From positions 1 through 33,936 of the forward strand of contig JAFYYN010000189.1 in assembly GCA_017557525.1 (NCBI GenBank): a stretch of DNA of 33,936 bases, written 5' to 3'. A program made the position numbers and the translations under genes. The notes below the pieces were generated by a model. The model made no database searches, had not been told where the DNA came from, and worked only from the letters and a program-made list of their open reading frames with translations. Positions 24,494 to 31,280 of this stretch are shown here, one piece after another (the first letter of the stretch is position 1; each line of letters starts with the position of its first letter). This DNA is from Lachnospiraceae bacterium (GTDB lineage Bacteria > Bacillota > Clostridia > Lachnospirales > Lachnospiraceae).

Positions 24494-25216
24494 ATGCTAA
24501 CAGAAGATGAGATTAGATTAAACTTACAAGAAGTTGAACAAAATATAGTCAAAGCCGCCCAGAAAGTCGGTAGGAAAAGATCTGAGATCAAGCTCATTTC
24601 GGTTTCTAAGAATAATACAGCAGATGTGCTTGAGTCTGCTTATAACTGCGGTGTCAGGGTGTTCGGTGAGAACAGGGTCCAGGAACTGGTTGGAAAGATG
24701 GACTACTTTGAGGAAAAGGGCATTAAGGATATTGAGTGGCACCTCATTGGGCATCTTCAGACTAACAAGGTTAAATACATCATTGGCAGGGTTGCCATGA
24801 TCCACTCTGTTGATTCTGAGAAGCTGGCTAAGGCTATTGATGATGAGTCTGCTAAGAAAGGCGCTATAACGGACGTCCTGGTAGAGCTTAACATTGGTGA
24901 CGAGGACAGCAAGTTTGGTTTAGGCTTTGACAACACCCTTGAATTCATTGAAAAAATAGCCGGTTTTAAGAATATCAGGGTCAAGGGACTCATGTGTGTG
25001 GCTCCTTATACCGATGATCCGGAAGAAAATCGTCAATATTTTTCAAAAATGAAGAAATTAAGTGTTGACATAAGAGATAAAAACATCGATAATATTACTA
25101 TGTGTGAATTGTCTATGGGTATGACCGGTGACTACATGGTCGCCATAGAAGAGGGTGCGACTTGTGTAAGGGTCGGTACCGGTATTTTCGGTAAGAGGGA
25201 CTATTCTATTAGATAA
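24494..25216 (+). CDS. ylmE: PLP homeostasis protein YggS/YlmE family
   Basis: These proteins bind pyridoxal phosphate on a single TIM-barrel domain and help keep PLP and amino-acid pools balanced. No enzyme reaction is known. The PLP lysine is K39 in LISVSKNN. Other family blocks are GENRVQELVGK, EWHLIGHLQTNKVKY, HSVDSEKLA, VELNIGDEDSKFGL, GLMCVAPY and LSMGMTGDY...EGATCVRVGTGIFG. The length (240 aa) is normal. The ATG follows AGAAGGTAGTT. The sepF neighbour is the classic ylmE-sepF (ylmF) arrangement, which supports a link with division genes. Confidence 0.96.
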   Translation: MLTEDEIRLNLQEVEQNIVKAAQKVGRKRSEIKLISVSKNNTADVLESAYNCGVRVFGENRVQELVGKMDYFEEKGIKDIEWHLIGHLQTNKVKYIIGRVAMIHSVDSEKLAKAIDDESAKKGAITDVLVELNIGDEDSKFGLGFDNTLEFIEKIAGFKNIRVKGLMCVAPYTDDPEENRQYFSKMKKLSVDIRDKNIDNITMCELSMGMTGDYMVAIEEGATCVRVGTGIFGKRDYSIR

Positions 25217-25277
25217 GTTTGTTTTAGGTGTTTAAAGTACAAGAAAGAGTAATAATATACAGGAGGATAATCATATC

Positions 25278-25880
25278 ATGGGATTTTTTGACAAGATTAA
25301 GAGCGCATTCAATTTTGACGATGATGATGAGGCTTTTGATGAGTACGAGGCTGAGGAAACCAAAAAGGCTGAGCAGGCTAAGAAAGAGCAATTCAAGGCT
25401 AACAGCGTTTCTTCACGTAATAACTACGATCCCGGCAGCAACTATGATCCAGATTCATATCGTTCGGGCTATTCATCAAAGAACTCTTCAAAGAACTATG
25501 CTTCGGCATACATTGACAGAGACACTAATACTAAGAGCTTAAAGATTGACCGTCCTTACGGCAGCAAGTTCATACCGATCACTACTACCAGGATGGGCAA
25601 TGAGGTTTGCATCATGAAGCCTCTCAGTTTTAATGATTCTCAGGATATCTGTGATGTAGTGCTTTCATCAAGGATTGCTGTTGTTAACATGGAAGATCTT
25701 GATCTGGCTATGGCTCAGAGAATTATTGACTTCCTTTCAGGTACAATCTATGCTATCGACGGCAAGCTCTTTAACATCTCCAGCTACATCTACATCTGTG
25801 CTCCTAACAATGTAGATATCTCAGGTGACTATGCTGAGATTACAGAGCAGACAGGCTTTGATGTACCTGTATTAAATTAA
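25278..25880 (+). CDS. sepF: Cell division protein SepF
   Basis: SepF bundles FtsZ filaments and ties them to the membrane. The N-terminal MGFFDKIKSAFNF is the amphipathic membrane-binding helix. An acidic, Ser/Asn/Tyr-rich linker follows (about 15-90). The SepF fold (about 95-190) has VCIMKPLSFNDSQDICDVV, AVVNMEDLDLAMAQRIIDFLSG and the Gly-rich end FNISSYIYICAPNNVDISG. The length (200 aa) is slightly above average because of the linker. AGGAGG (25261-25266) fixes the start. A frame at 25228-25542 in another phase is a shadow. Confidence 0.96.
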   Translation: MGFFDKIKSAFNFDDDDEAFDEYEAEETKKAEQAKKEQFKANSVSSRNNYDPGSNYDPDSYRSGYSSKNSSKNYASAYIDRDTNTKSLKIDRPYGSKFIPITTTRMGNEVCIMKPLSFNDSQDICDVVLSSRIAVVNMEDLDLAMAQRIIDFLSGTIYAIDGKLFNISSYIYICAPNNVDISGDYAEITEQTGFDVPVLN

Positions 25881-25920
25881 ATTTTATATCAATGCTTAAC
25901 TAAGATGATATAATTGTATA

Positions 25921-26040
25921 GGCTTTCCCTTGAGGGGAATTTATCGTTACGTATAGCGTGAGCCATGTCGAACGCTAAAGCATTCGATGTACGATGCCTC
26001 TCTGGCGAATAGCTGTCAGCGTAGCTGAATTATGAGGTGG
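25921..26040 (+). repeat. R-family palindromic element, copy R3
   Basis: It starts GGCTTTCCCTTGAGGGG and ends TATGAGGTGG, matching R2 at both ends. The middle carries a longer apical hairpin built on CGAACGC/GCATTCG around TAAA, shared with R4 instead of the ACACAC/GTGTGT stem of R1 and R2. It lies between sepF and divIVA and ends 27 bp before the divIVA start. It is the most diverged copy; for example, the CCCT/AGGG and GTCAGC stems are partly broken. Confidence 0.75.
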
Positions 26041-26066
26041 AAAAAATAATATTTGGGGTGATATAA

Positions 26067-26750
26067 ATGCTTACACCAGTTGAAATGCAGGGAAAATCCT
26101 TCAAGTCCGGTGGATTGGGATACGACAAAAAGGACGTTGAAGCTTTTTTCAGCACAGTTAAAAAGGATTACGAGACACTCTATCGTGAAAACATGGAGTT
26201 AAAGGACAAGGTAGCTGTGTTAAATGAGGGTATACAGTACTACAAGTCCATAGAAAAGACCATCCAGAAGGCTCTGGTGCTTGCTGAAAAGACAGCTGAG
26301 ACTACAAAAGAGGCTGCCAACAAGGAAGCCAAGAACATCGAAAAGGAAGCAAAGGTTAAGGCTAACATCATGCTGGCTGACGCGAGAAACGAGCTTGAGG
26401 GTCTTCATAACAAGACAATAGCCCTTACTCAGCAGTACGAGAAATACAAGCTCCAGTTTAAAAACCTGGCTAAGGCTCAGATAGAGATGCTTGAAACAGA
26501 TGCTTTCTCGATAAACGTTGCAAGACTTGATGCTTTCATTACCGAGGATGAGGAAAAGAAAGAAGATACTTCATCTGAAGATGATAACAAGGATGTTCAC
26601 GAGCTTATAGCAGATGAAAAGACTGATAGCATCCTCAAAGGCAGCTTTGATGACGATGCAGAAGAGGTTGAGTTTGATTTCAGCGACTTTGAAGATAATG
26701 AGGACAAACCGGAGGGAGACCTGAATCTGTCAGATCTTTCTGATAATTAA
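26067..26750 (+). CDS. divIVA: DivIVA domain protein
   Basis: DivIVA forms coiled-coil scaffolds at curved membranes (septum and poles) and recruits other proteins there. The N-terminal lipid-binding domain is recognisable: MLTPVEMQGKSFKSGGLGY, then KKDVEAFFSTVKKDYETLYREN. A long coiled coil runs to about residue 150. The C-terminal third is acidic (EEDEEKKEDTSSEDDN, EFDFSDFEDNEDK) and probably disordered. The length (227 aa) is typical. GGGGTGAT precedes the ATG. A clear terminator follows. Having DivIVA and MinE in the same cell is notable, since Bacillus uses DivIVA in place of MinE. Confidence 0.94.
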   Translation: MLTPVEMQGKSFKSGGLGYDKKDVEAFFSTVKKDYETLYRENMELKDKVAVLNEGIQYYKSIEKTIQKALVLAEKTAETTKEAANKEAKNIEKEAKVKANIMLADARNELEGLHNKTIALTQQYEKYKLQFKNLAKAQIEMLETDAFSINVARLDAFITEDEEKKEDTSSEDDNKDVHELIADEKTDSILKGSFDDDAEEVEFDFSDFEDNEDKPEGDLNLSDLSDN

Positions 26751-26760
26751 TGATTATTGC

Positions 26761-26793
26761 TTCCCGTACCCCAACCGGTACGGGAATTTCTTT
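26761..26793 (+). terminator. Terminator after divIVA
   Basis: TTCCCGTACC (26761-26770) and GGTACGGGAA (26777-26786) form a perfect 10-bp stem with a 6-nt loop, followed by TTTCTTT. It is a strong intrinsic terminator, so lspA needs its own promoter or depends on read-through. None is obvious in the 40 bp left. Confidence 0.85.
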
Positions 26794-26833
26794 AAAACAA
26801 TAGGGAAAAGAAATATATAGGAGAGATATAAAT

Positions 26834-27469
26834 TTGAGTAAGAAAACATGGTTCATCCTCTCACCGTTTATAATGGGAGCGATGATATTTATAGATCAGA
26901 TAACAAAATACATGGCGAACCGTGATCTGGCCGACGGAGATTTTGTAATCATCGACAAAGTATTGCGCCTAAGCCTTACACATAATAAGGGTGCTGCATG
27001 GGGAATGCTGCAGGGAAAAGTAAATATTCTGTCGATAATAACTGTAGCGCTCTCAATATTCCTTATATACTTCTTTGCCAAGATCCCTGAGGGAAAGAAG
27101 TATGGTATCATGAGATTTCTGACACTATCTGTTATTGCAGGTTCCATCGGAAACCTGATTGACAGGGCTTGGGCAGGAGAGGTTACAGACTTTGTTTACA
27201 TCGAACTTATTGATTTCCCTAAGTTTAATGTGGCAGACTGCTTCATCACCTGGGCTATGGTACTGCTGGTTATCCTTATGATATTCTACTATAAGGATGA
27301 GGATATGGAGTTTATTGGGCTTGACAGCAAGAAAAAAGCTAAGAGCAGTTCAAATCATGAAAATGTTGTTGAAACTGTACATCCTGTAGAAAACATAAAT
27401 AAAACCAAAGATGAAACTGTAAATGAAACCAATATAAACGGTAGCTCAGACTTTAAAGAGAATAAATAA
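26834..27469 (+). CDS. lspA: Lipoprotein signal peptidase LspA (TTG start)
   Basis: LspA cleaves signal peptides of lipidated prolipoproteins in the membrane. The 211-aa protein has four hydrophobic segments and the two catalytic aspartates: D110 in GSIGNLIDR and D135 in FNVADCFI. Other family sequence includes IDQITKYMA and THNKGAAWGML. The start is a TTG at 26834 with AGGAGA about 8 nt upstream; no in-frame ATG precedes the conserved first helix. It is longer than usual (150-170 aa) because of a polar C-terminal tail of about 45 residues rich in K, N, E and T. rluD follows, the usual lspA-rluD pair. The lipoprotein carboxypeptidase in this window is a likely substrate. Confidence 0.95.
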   Translation: MSKKTWFILSPFIMGAMIFIDQITKYMANRDLADGDFVIIDKVLRLSLTHNKGAAWGMLQGKVNILSIITVALSIFLIYFFAKIPEGKKYGIMRFLTLSVIAGSIGNLIDRAWAGEVTDFVYIELIDFPKFNVADCFITWAMVLLVILMIFYYKDEDMEFIGLDSKKKAKSSSNHENVVETVHPVENINKTKDETVNETNINGSSDFKENK

Positions 27470-27543
27470 GAGTAAGTTAAATGATATTATTTCAAGTGGC
27501 AAAACATTGACTAAGATTACAAGCGCATAGGCGATGGAAATAT

Positions 27544-28641
27544 ATGAATGAATTTAAGATTATTATAGATGACAGCTTCGAGGACCTGCGTATAGACAAA
27601 CTCTTAGCTGTCAGTCCGTTTATGGGGGATAAAAAGCAGGATGCAAGGAATGACTTCCCTAAAGGCAAAGAAAACGATGAAAACTCATATATAAACGGGA
27701 TGTCTAGAAGTTTCATCAGGAAAATGATAGATAACGGCGATGTTCTTGTTAATGGCAAGCCTGTAAAAGCTTCGTTTGTGCCTAAGTATGGTGATGAAAT
27801 ACTTTTGAACCTTCCGGAAATGATCGTACCTGACATAGTAGCTGAAAACATCCCCTTAGACATTGTGTACGAGGACGATGATGTTATAGTAATTAACAAG
27901 CCGAAGGGCATGGTGGTACATCCTGCGGCAGGAAACTATACAGGGACGATAGTTAACGCTTTAATGTACCACTGCAAAGATAACTTGAGTGGCATTAATG
28001 GAGTGCTACGCCCCGGCATAGTACATAGGATAGATAAAGATACGACCGGGCTTATAGTAGCAGCTAAGAACGACAATGCCCACAGGTGCCTGGCAGAGCA
28101 GCTAAAAGAGCATAGCATCACCAGGAGATACCAGGCAATATGCTGCGGAGCTTTCAAGGAACCTCAGGGTAGAGTTGAGGCCACGATCGGCAGGAGTCCT
28201 AACGACCGCAAGAAAATGGCTGCAAACGTTAAAAATGGCAAGGAAGCAGCAACTAACTACAGAGTACTTGGAGTTATTGGAACAAACGGATATGTAGATA
28301 TTTCATCTGATAATGCCACTACGAAAAATACTGGTAGTACTAGCACAAACAACGAGATAGGTAAAGTTACATATTCACACATAGAATGTATATTAGAAAC
28401 CGGCAGAACCCACCAGATCAGAGTACATATGGCATATATAGGTCATCCGTTACTTGGAGACTTTACATATGGACCTTTCAAAGAGGGTCAGAAAGTACTT
28501 GGAGTAGAGCTGCAGGGTCAGTGCCTGCATGCTGGGGTATTAGGCTTTATACATCCCACAACTGGTAAATATATGGAGTTTGAGGCCCCTCTACCTGAGT
28601 ACTTCCAAAAACTGATCGGTAATAAAAAGCCTTCCCATTGA
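27544..28641 (+). CDS. rluD: 23S rRNA pseudouridine synthase, RluD family
   Basis: This enzyme isomerises specific uridines of 23S rRNA to pseudouridine. An N-terminal S4 RNA-binding domain (SRSFIRKMIDNGDVLVNGKPVKAS) precedes the catalytic domain with VVHPAAGN and HRIDKDTTGLIV, where D164 is the catalytic Asp. RTHQIRVHMAYIGHPLLGD is the second signature. Two low-complexity insertions are visible: about residues 27-50 inside the S4 region, and about 256-272 rich in N, T and S. At 365 aa it is longer than the usual 300-325 for this reason. The last residues (KPSH) and the stop codon are supplied by the palindromic element R4, which begins inside the gene. Confidence 0.93.
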   Translation: MNEFKIIIDDSFEDLRIDKLLAVSPFMGDKKQDARNDFPKGKENDENSYINGMSRSFIRKMIDNGDVLVNGKPVKASFVPKYGDEILLNLPEMIVPDIVAENIPLDIVYEDDDVIVINKPKGMVVHPAAGNYTGTIVNALMYHCKDNLSGINGVLRPGIVHRIDKDTTGLIVAAKNDNAHRCLAEQLKEHSITRRYQAICCGAFKEPQGRVEATIGRSPNDRKKMAANVKNGKEAATNYRVLGVIGTNGYVDISSDNATTKNTGSTSTNNEIGKVTYSHIECILETGRTHQIRVHMAYIGHPLLGDFTYGPFKEGQKVLGVELQGQCLHAGVLGFIHPTTGKYMEFEAPLPEYFQKLIGNKKPSH

Positions 28642-28734
28642 GGGGATATATCGTACGTCGAACGCTAAAGCATTCGACGTATAATGCTGTCCCTGGCGAA
28701 GGTAAGGTGTCTGCGTAGCAGACTGATGAGGTGT
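28628..28734 (+). repeat. R-family palindromic element, copy R4, overlapping the rluD 3' end
   Basis: It begins AGCCTTCCCATTGAGGGG, 14 bases before the rluD stop is complete, and ends ACTGATGAGGTGT. The apical hairpin TACGTCGAA...TTCGACGTA (loop about CGCTAAAGCA) is shared with R3. GTCTGC/GCAGAC with a GTA loop matches R2. It fills the gap to the ATPase gene at 28771. Its overlap with coding sequence suggests it arrived by insertion. Confidence 0.85.
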
Positions 28735-28770
28735 TGCTTAGAGATTGCAAATAGATAATAAGGGAAATCC

Positions 28771-30060
28771 ATGAACCGAAAAATCACAAACCAGCTAAAA
28801 AAGGCCGACAAAGAGGACGGAAAGCGTCTGATCATAGTCAACGGCATGAAATGTGTAGGAAAAACCTACTCAGTCCTTGACTATGTAAAGAGCGAGTATG
28901 AAGAATACTTGTATATTGATGCTACCCATGATGAAAACTTCAAGGAGTATATAAAGAAAAACGCCGGTTGTGGCATAAAAGAGCTGCTGTCCGGCTTTTT
29001 TAAGATAGAAGAAGAGTATCTGGTAAACATACCCATAATACTAGACGAACCGGATGTAAATCTTCTTGAAGGAAAAGTATTTGAAGACTATGATGGAAGA
29101 CTAAAGCTGTTTATTATCTCATCAGATAGAGATATAGCCGAAACACTATTCAATAGAGTAAGCATTACACAGGTTGTACACCTTGCACCCATGAACTTTG
29201 GGGACTTCCTTGTAGCAACAGGAAAAGAGTGGTATGACGAAGTTATCACAGGGCACCTGATGAGCCGCAGGAAACTCCCCGAAATGATACACGAGGAGCT
29301 TCTTGATCTTTACGACCTCTACCTGCAGACAGGCGGGATGCCGGAGATAGTTGATGAATACATCCGTATGGGTAGTACAGAGAATATAAGAGAACGTCAA
29401 AAGACTCTGAAAAATGCCCTGTGGATGTATCTATATGAAAATTCTATTGATTCTGAGGCAAAAACCAAGGGAGTACTTGAAGCAGTAGAAAAGATTCTGG
29501 AAAAGGACAACCATAAGTTTATGTACTCGGCTATAAGGGACGGTGTGACCAAAAAGCTTTATGCACCAACAGTTGAGCAGCTTAAGGCATCAAATGTGAT
29601 ATTTAGCATACCAAGATTGGTACCGGATGGTGCTAAGACCACCGGTATCGATACGTCATATAAGACCGCCGGTATCGATACGTCATTTAAACCCACCGGT
29701 ATCGATACGTCATATGATGATTTTAGACTTTACTACAGCGATATTTCTCTGTACGAGAGACCATATGGCTTAAAAATCACCGAAAGTGCCATATTGCAGA
29801 ACATCATAAGTACCGGTATGAAAGCATACTACTGGGAATCAGGCACAGGAGCGGAGCTCAGCTGTGTGATAGAATTTGATGGACAGCATATTCCTGTCGA
29901 CATACATACAAATGGCAAAGGAAAGGGCAGGAGTGTCAGCGCCTTTCAGAAGATTTACAGTACAGACAAAACAATCAAATTAAGTGAAGAAAACTGCAGA
30001 TTCGATGGAAATACGGTCAATATACCTGTGTATGCAGCATATGGACTTAAAAATCTATAA
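28771..30060 (+). CDS. AAA_14/DUF4143-type ATP-binding protein
   Basis: The 429-aa protein has the pattern of the widespread bacterial ATPases with an AAA_14 domain and a C-terminal DUF4143 domain. Walker A is NGMKCVGKTYS (about residues 27-37) and Walker B IPIILDEPDV. LAPMNFGDFLVATG and LYLQTGGMPEIVDEYIR are typical of the family. The C-terminal part has ESAILQN, YYWESGTGAEL and IPVDIHTNGKGKGRS. In relatives this last part normally reads IEVK, so a Lys of the nuclease-like motif seems lost. Three tandem GIDTSY/F copies (about 290-316) interrupt the domain. The family's role is unknown; toxin, defence and mobile-element links have been suggested. The start has AAGGGAAA upstream. Confidence 0.8.
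   Translation: MNRKITNQLKKADKEDGKRLIIVNGMKCVGKTYSVLDYVKSEYEEYLYIDATHDENFKEYIKKNAGCGIKELLSGFFKIEEEYLVNIPIILDEPDVNLLEGKVFEDYDGRLKLFIISSDRDIAETLFNRVSITQVVHLAPMNFGDFLVATGKEWYDEVITGHLMSRRKLPEMIHEELLDLYDLYLQTGGMPEIVDEYIRMGSTENIRERQKTLKNALWMYLYENSIDSEAKTKGVLEAVEKILEKDNHKFMYSAIRDGVTKKLYAPTVEQLKASNVIFSIPRLVPDGAKTTGIDTSYKTAGIDTSFKPTGIDTSYDDFRLYYSDISLYERPYGLKITESAILQNIISTGMKAYYWESGTGAELSCVIEFDGQHIPVDIHTNGKGKGRSVSAFQKIYSTDKTIKLSEENCRFDGNTVNIPVYAAYGLKNL
29638..29718 (+). repeat. Three in-frame 27-bp tandem repeats inside the ATPase gene
   Basis: Units at 29638-29664, 29665-29691 and 29692-29718 share CCGGTATCGATACGTCAT and encode (T/A)TGIDTS(Y/F)-like blocks. The unit length is a multiple of three, so the frame is kept whatever the copy number. 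Near-identity at DNA level implies recent expansion by slippage, making this a likely variable-number locus. Confidence 0.9.
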
Positions 30061-30119
30061 ATATATACTAAAAGTACTGACAAATGTGCTAAAAGGATAG
30101 CTAAAATCTCAAAAACCAC

Positions 30120-30148
30120 TTGACAAAAGTACTCTATGGTTGTAGAAT
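30120..30148 (+). promoter_or_regulatory. Promoter of the BlaI-family gene with AAGTACT sites
   Basis: A consensus TTGACA (30120-30125) and TAGAAT (30143-30148) are 17 bp apart. AAGTACT, with a palindromic AGTACT core, occurs at 30072-30078, at 30127-30133 between the -35 and -10 boxes, and at 30198-30204. The middle copy would block polymerase if bound. The leader to the ATG at 30273 is about 120 nt. Confidence 0.6.
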
Positions 30149-30272
30149 ATCAATGTTTTCTCGTTATATTAAACACGAGGCACGGAACCGCTGTATCAAG
30201 TACTAAGGATATCATGTTCCAATAAACAGACTAACCGGTTTGTAAGGTAGTCAGACAAGGGGTTTTATAGGG

Positions 30273-30638
30273 ATGGGTGAAATCAGACTTCATGAAGGCG
30301 AGATGAATGTTATGGAGCTCTTATGGTCCAACAAGCTTCTCGCTGCTAAAGATATAGCAAAGATCATTAAGGAATACGTTGGCTGGGAGAAAAACACCAC
30401 ATATACGGTAATAAAGCGTCTTATAGACAAAGGTGCCATTGAACGTCAGGAACCGGGTTTTATGTGCAAGGCCATAGTATCCAAGCAGAAGATCCAGGAA
30501 ATAGAGATAAAAGCGCTGCTTGATAAGCTTTTTTCTGGTTCATTCCCTGCCATGTTTGAGCAGTACTTAAAAACCGGAGCCTTAAAGGCCGGAGAAGTAC
30601 TGGAAATAGAGAACAAACTTAAGAGTTATAGACCATAA
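30273..30638 (+). CDS. BlaI/MecI/CopY family transcriptional repressor
   Basis: The 121-aa protein is a winged-helix repressor of the penicillinase repressor family. Its opening (IRLHEGEMNVMELLWSNKLLAAKDIAK), the recognition helix region NTTYTVIKRLIDKGAIERQ and the dimerising C-terminal helices (VSKQKIQEIEIKALLDKLF...) match BlaI/MecI. Partners of such repressors are normally BlaR1/MecR1 sensor proteases, or a copper pump for CopY, but none is beside it. It may be unlinked from its sensor or respond to something else. AAGGGG precedes the ATG by about 10 nt. Its own promoter carries repeated AAGTACT sites, so autoregulation is plausible. A strong terminator follows. Confidence 0.9.
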   Translation: MGEIRLHEGEMNVMELLWSNKLLAAKDIAKIIKEYVGWEKNTTYTVIKRLIDKGAIERQEPGFMCKAIVSKQKIQEIEIKALLDKLFSGSFPAMFEQYLKTGALKAGEVLEIENKLKSYRP

Positions 30639-30648
30639 TAAGATGAGT

Positions 30649-30679
30649 TACCCCGCTTTACCAAAAGCGGGGTATTTTT
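30649..30679 (+). terminator. Terminator after the BlaI-family gene
   Basis: TACCCCGCTTT (30649-30659) and AAAGCGGGGTA (30664-30674) form a perfect 11-bp stem with a 4-nt loop, then TTTTT (30675-30679). It separates the repressor from the next transcription unit. Confidence 0.9.
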
Positions 30680-30700
30680 GTGTTTTTAACAAATTTTTTC

Positions 30701-30729
30701 TTGAATTGTATAAACAAATGTAGTAAAAT
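30701..30729 (+). promoter_or_regulatory. Promoter of the prepilin region
   Basis: TTGAAT (30701-30706) and TAAAAT (30724-30729) are 17 bp apart. An AGGAGG (30755-30760) and an ATG (30764) follow at normal distances. It is the only good promoter I see before the prepilin genes and could drive the whole unit from 30764 onward. Confidence 0.65.
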
Positions 30730-30763
30730 TGTCGATATAAGTATAGGAGACAATAGGAGGAGT

Positions 30764-30889
30764 ATGCCCATAATGGTTATGCTGGGATATCTTACAAAGA
30801 CATTTCAAGTTGATATGCCAAGAATGCCGCTAAGAATTCCCAATAGATCGGTTAGGGAAGCGTTTATTCAAGAATTTTGTATGGATTAG
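30764..30889 (+). pseudogene. Fragment resembling AAA-ATPase/PD-(D/E)XK (DUF1703-type) proteins
   Basis: The 41-aa frame MPIMVMLGYLTKTFQVDM...RIPNRSVREAFIQEF resembles the block between the ATPase and nuclease parts of the abundant AAA-ATPase-like/DUF1703 proteins, where GYLT and (I/Y)PNxEVRxxF are typical. Nothing else of such a protein is found around it. The frame is open further upstream to 30680, but that extension crosses the terminator and promoter. AGGAGG 3 nt before the ATG and the promoter suggest that it may be translated. It is either a decayed remnant or a short leader peptide. The family resemblance is from memory of motifs only. Confidence 0.45.
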
Positions 30890-30930
30890 CTCTTGTTGCG
30901 AGTAAAGAACGCAGATTGGAGGCTGCCAGT

Positions 30931-31251
30931 ATGACTGAAATCTATTACGAAGACCAGACCGGCTGGTCCAACGAAGACTACCTCTATCTGCATAGATATC
31001 TTCATCGATGGTTCTTTTACTATAAAAAATATGAAGACATTATTTTATCTATAGATTTAAATAGAGTGTCAAAGGAGACAAAGGTACTAATATATTGCAT
31101 AATCAAGTATTATCATTATGAATTTATGTTTACAAAGTATAAGAATCTGCAATCTTTGGAGAATACAGAACCATTAACAGAAAAACTTATACTTGATGAT
31201 CGTACAAAGCAAGCAGATGATATCTATAAGGTAATGAATGTAGTCTATTGA
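30931..31251 (+). CDS. Small unknown protein upstream of the prepilin genes
   Basis: The 106-aa product (MTEIYYEDQTGWSNEDYLYLHRYLHRWFFYYKKYEDII...) is rich in Tyr, Lys, Asp and Glu, probably helical, without a signal peptide or membrane helix. TGGAGG (30916-30921) lies 9 nt before ATG 30931. The frame continues to an ATG at 30877 that overlaps the previous frame by 13 nt and lacks a Shine-Dalgarno. It ends 29 bp before the first prepilin gene, on the same strand, so co-transcription is likely. I do not recognise the family, and no conserved catalytic pattern is visible. Confidence 0.6.
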   Translation: MTEIYYEDQTGWSNEDYLYLHRYLHRWFFYYKKYEDIILSIDLNRVSKETKVLIYCIIKYYHYEFMFTKYKNLQSLENTEPLTEKLILDDRTKQADDIYKVMNVVY

Positions 31252-31280
31252 TCATTTAATCATAAAGGTGGTGACCCGGT

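Noticed and set aside
25228-25542. 104-aa + strand frame rich in Arg and Leu before and over sepF
   Set aside because: It is in another phase of sepF, which has AGGAGG and a conserved start at 25278.
30877-30930. Upstream ATG for the 106-aa protein, or a -1 frameshift joining it to the preceding 41-aa frame
   Set aside because: No slippery sequence with a downstream structure was found, and the ATG at 30931 has a better Shine-Dalgarno; alternative starts are noted only in the entry.
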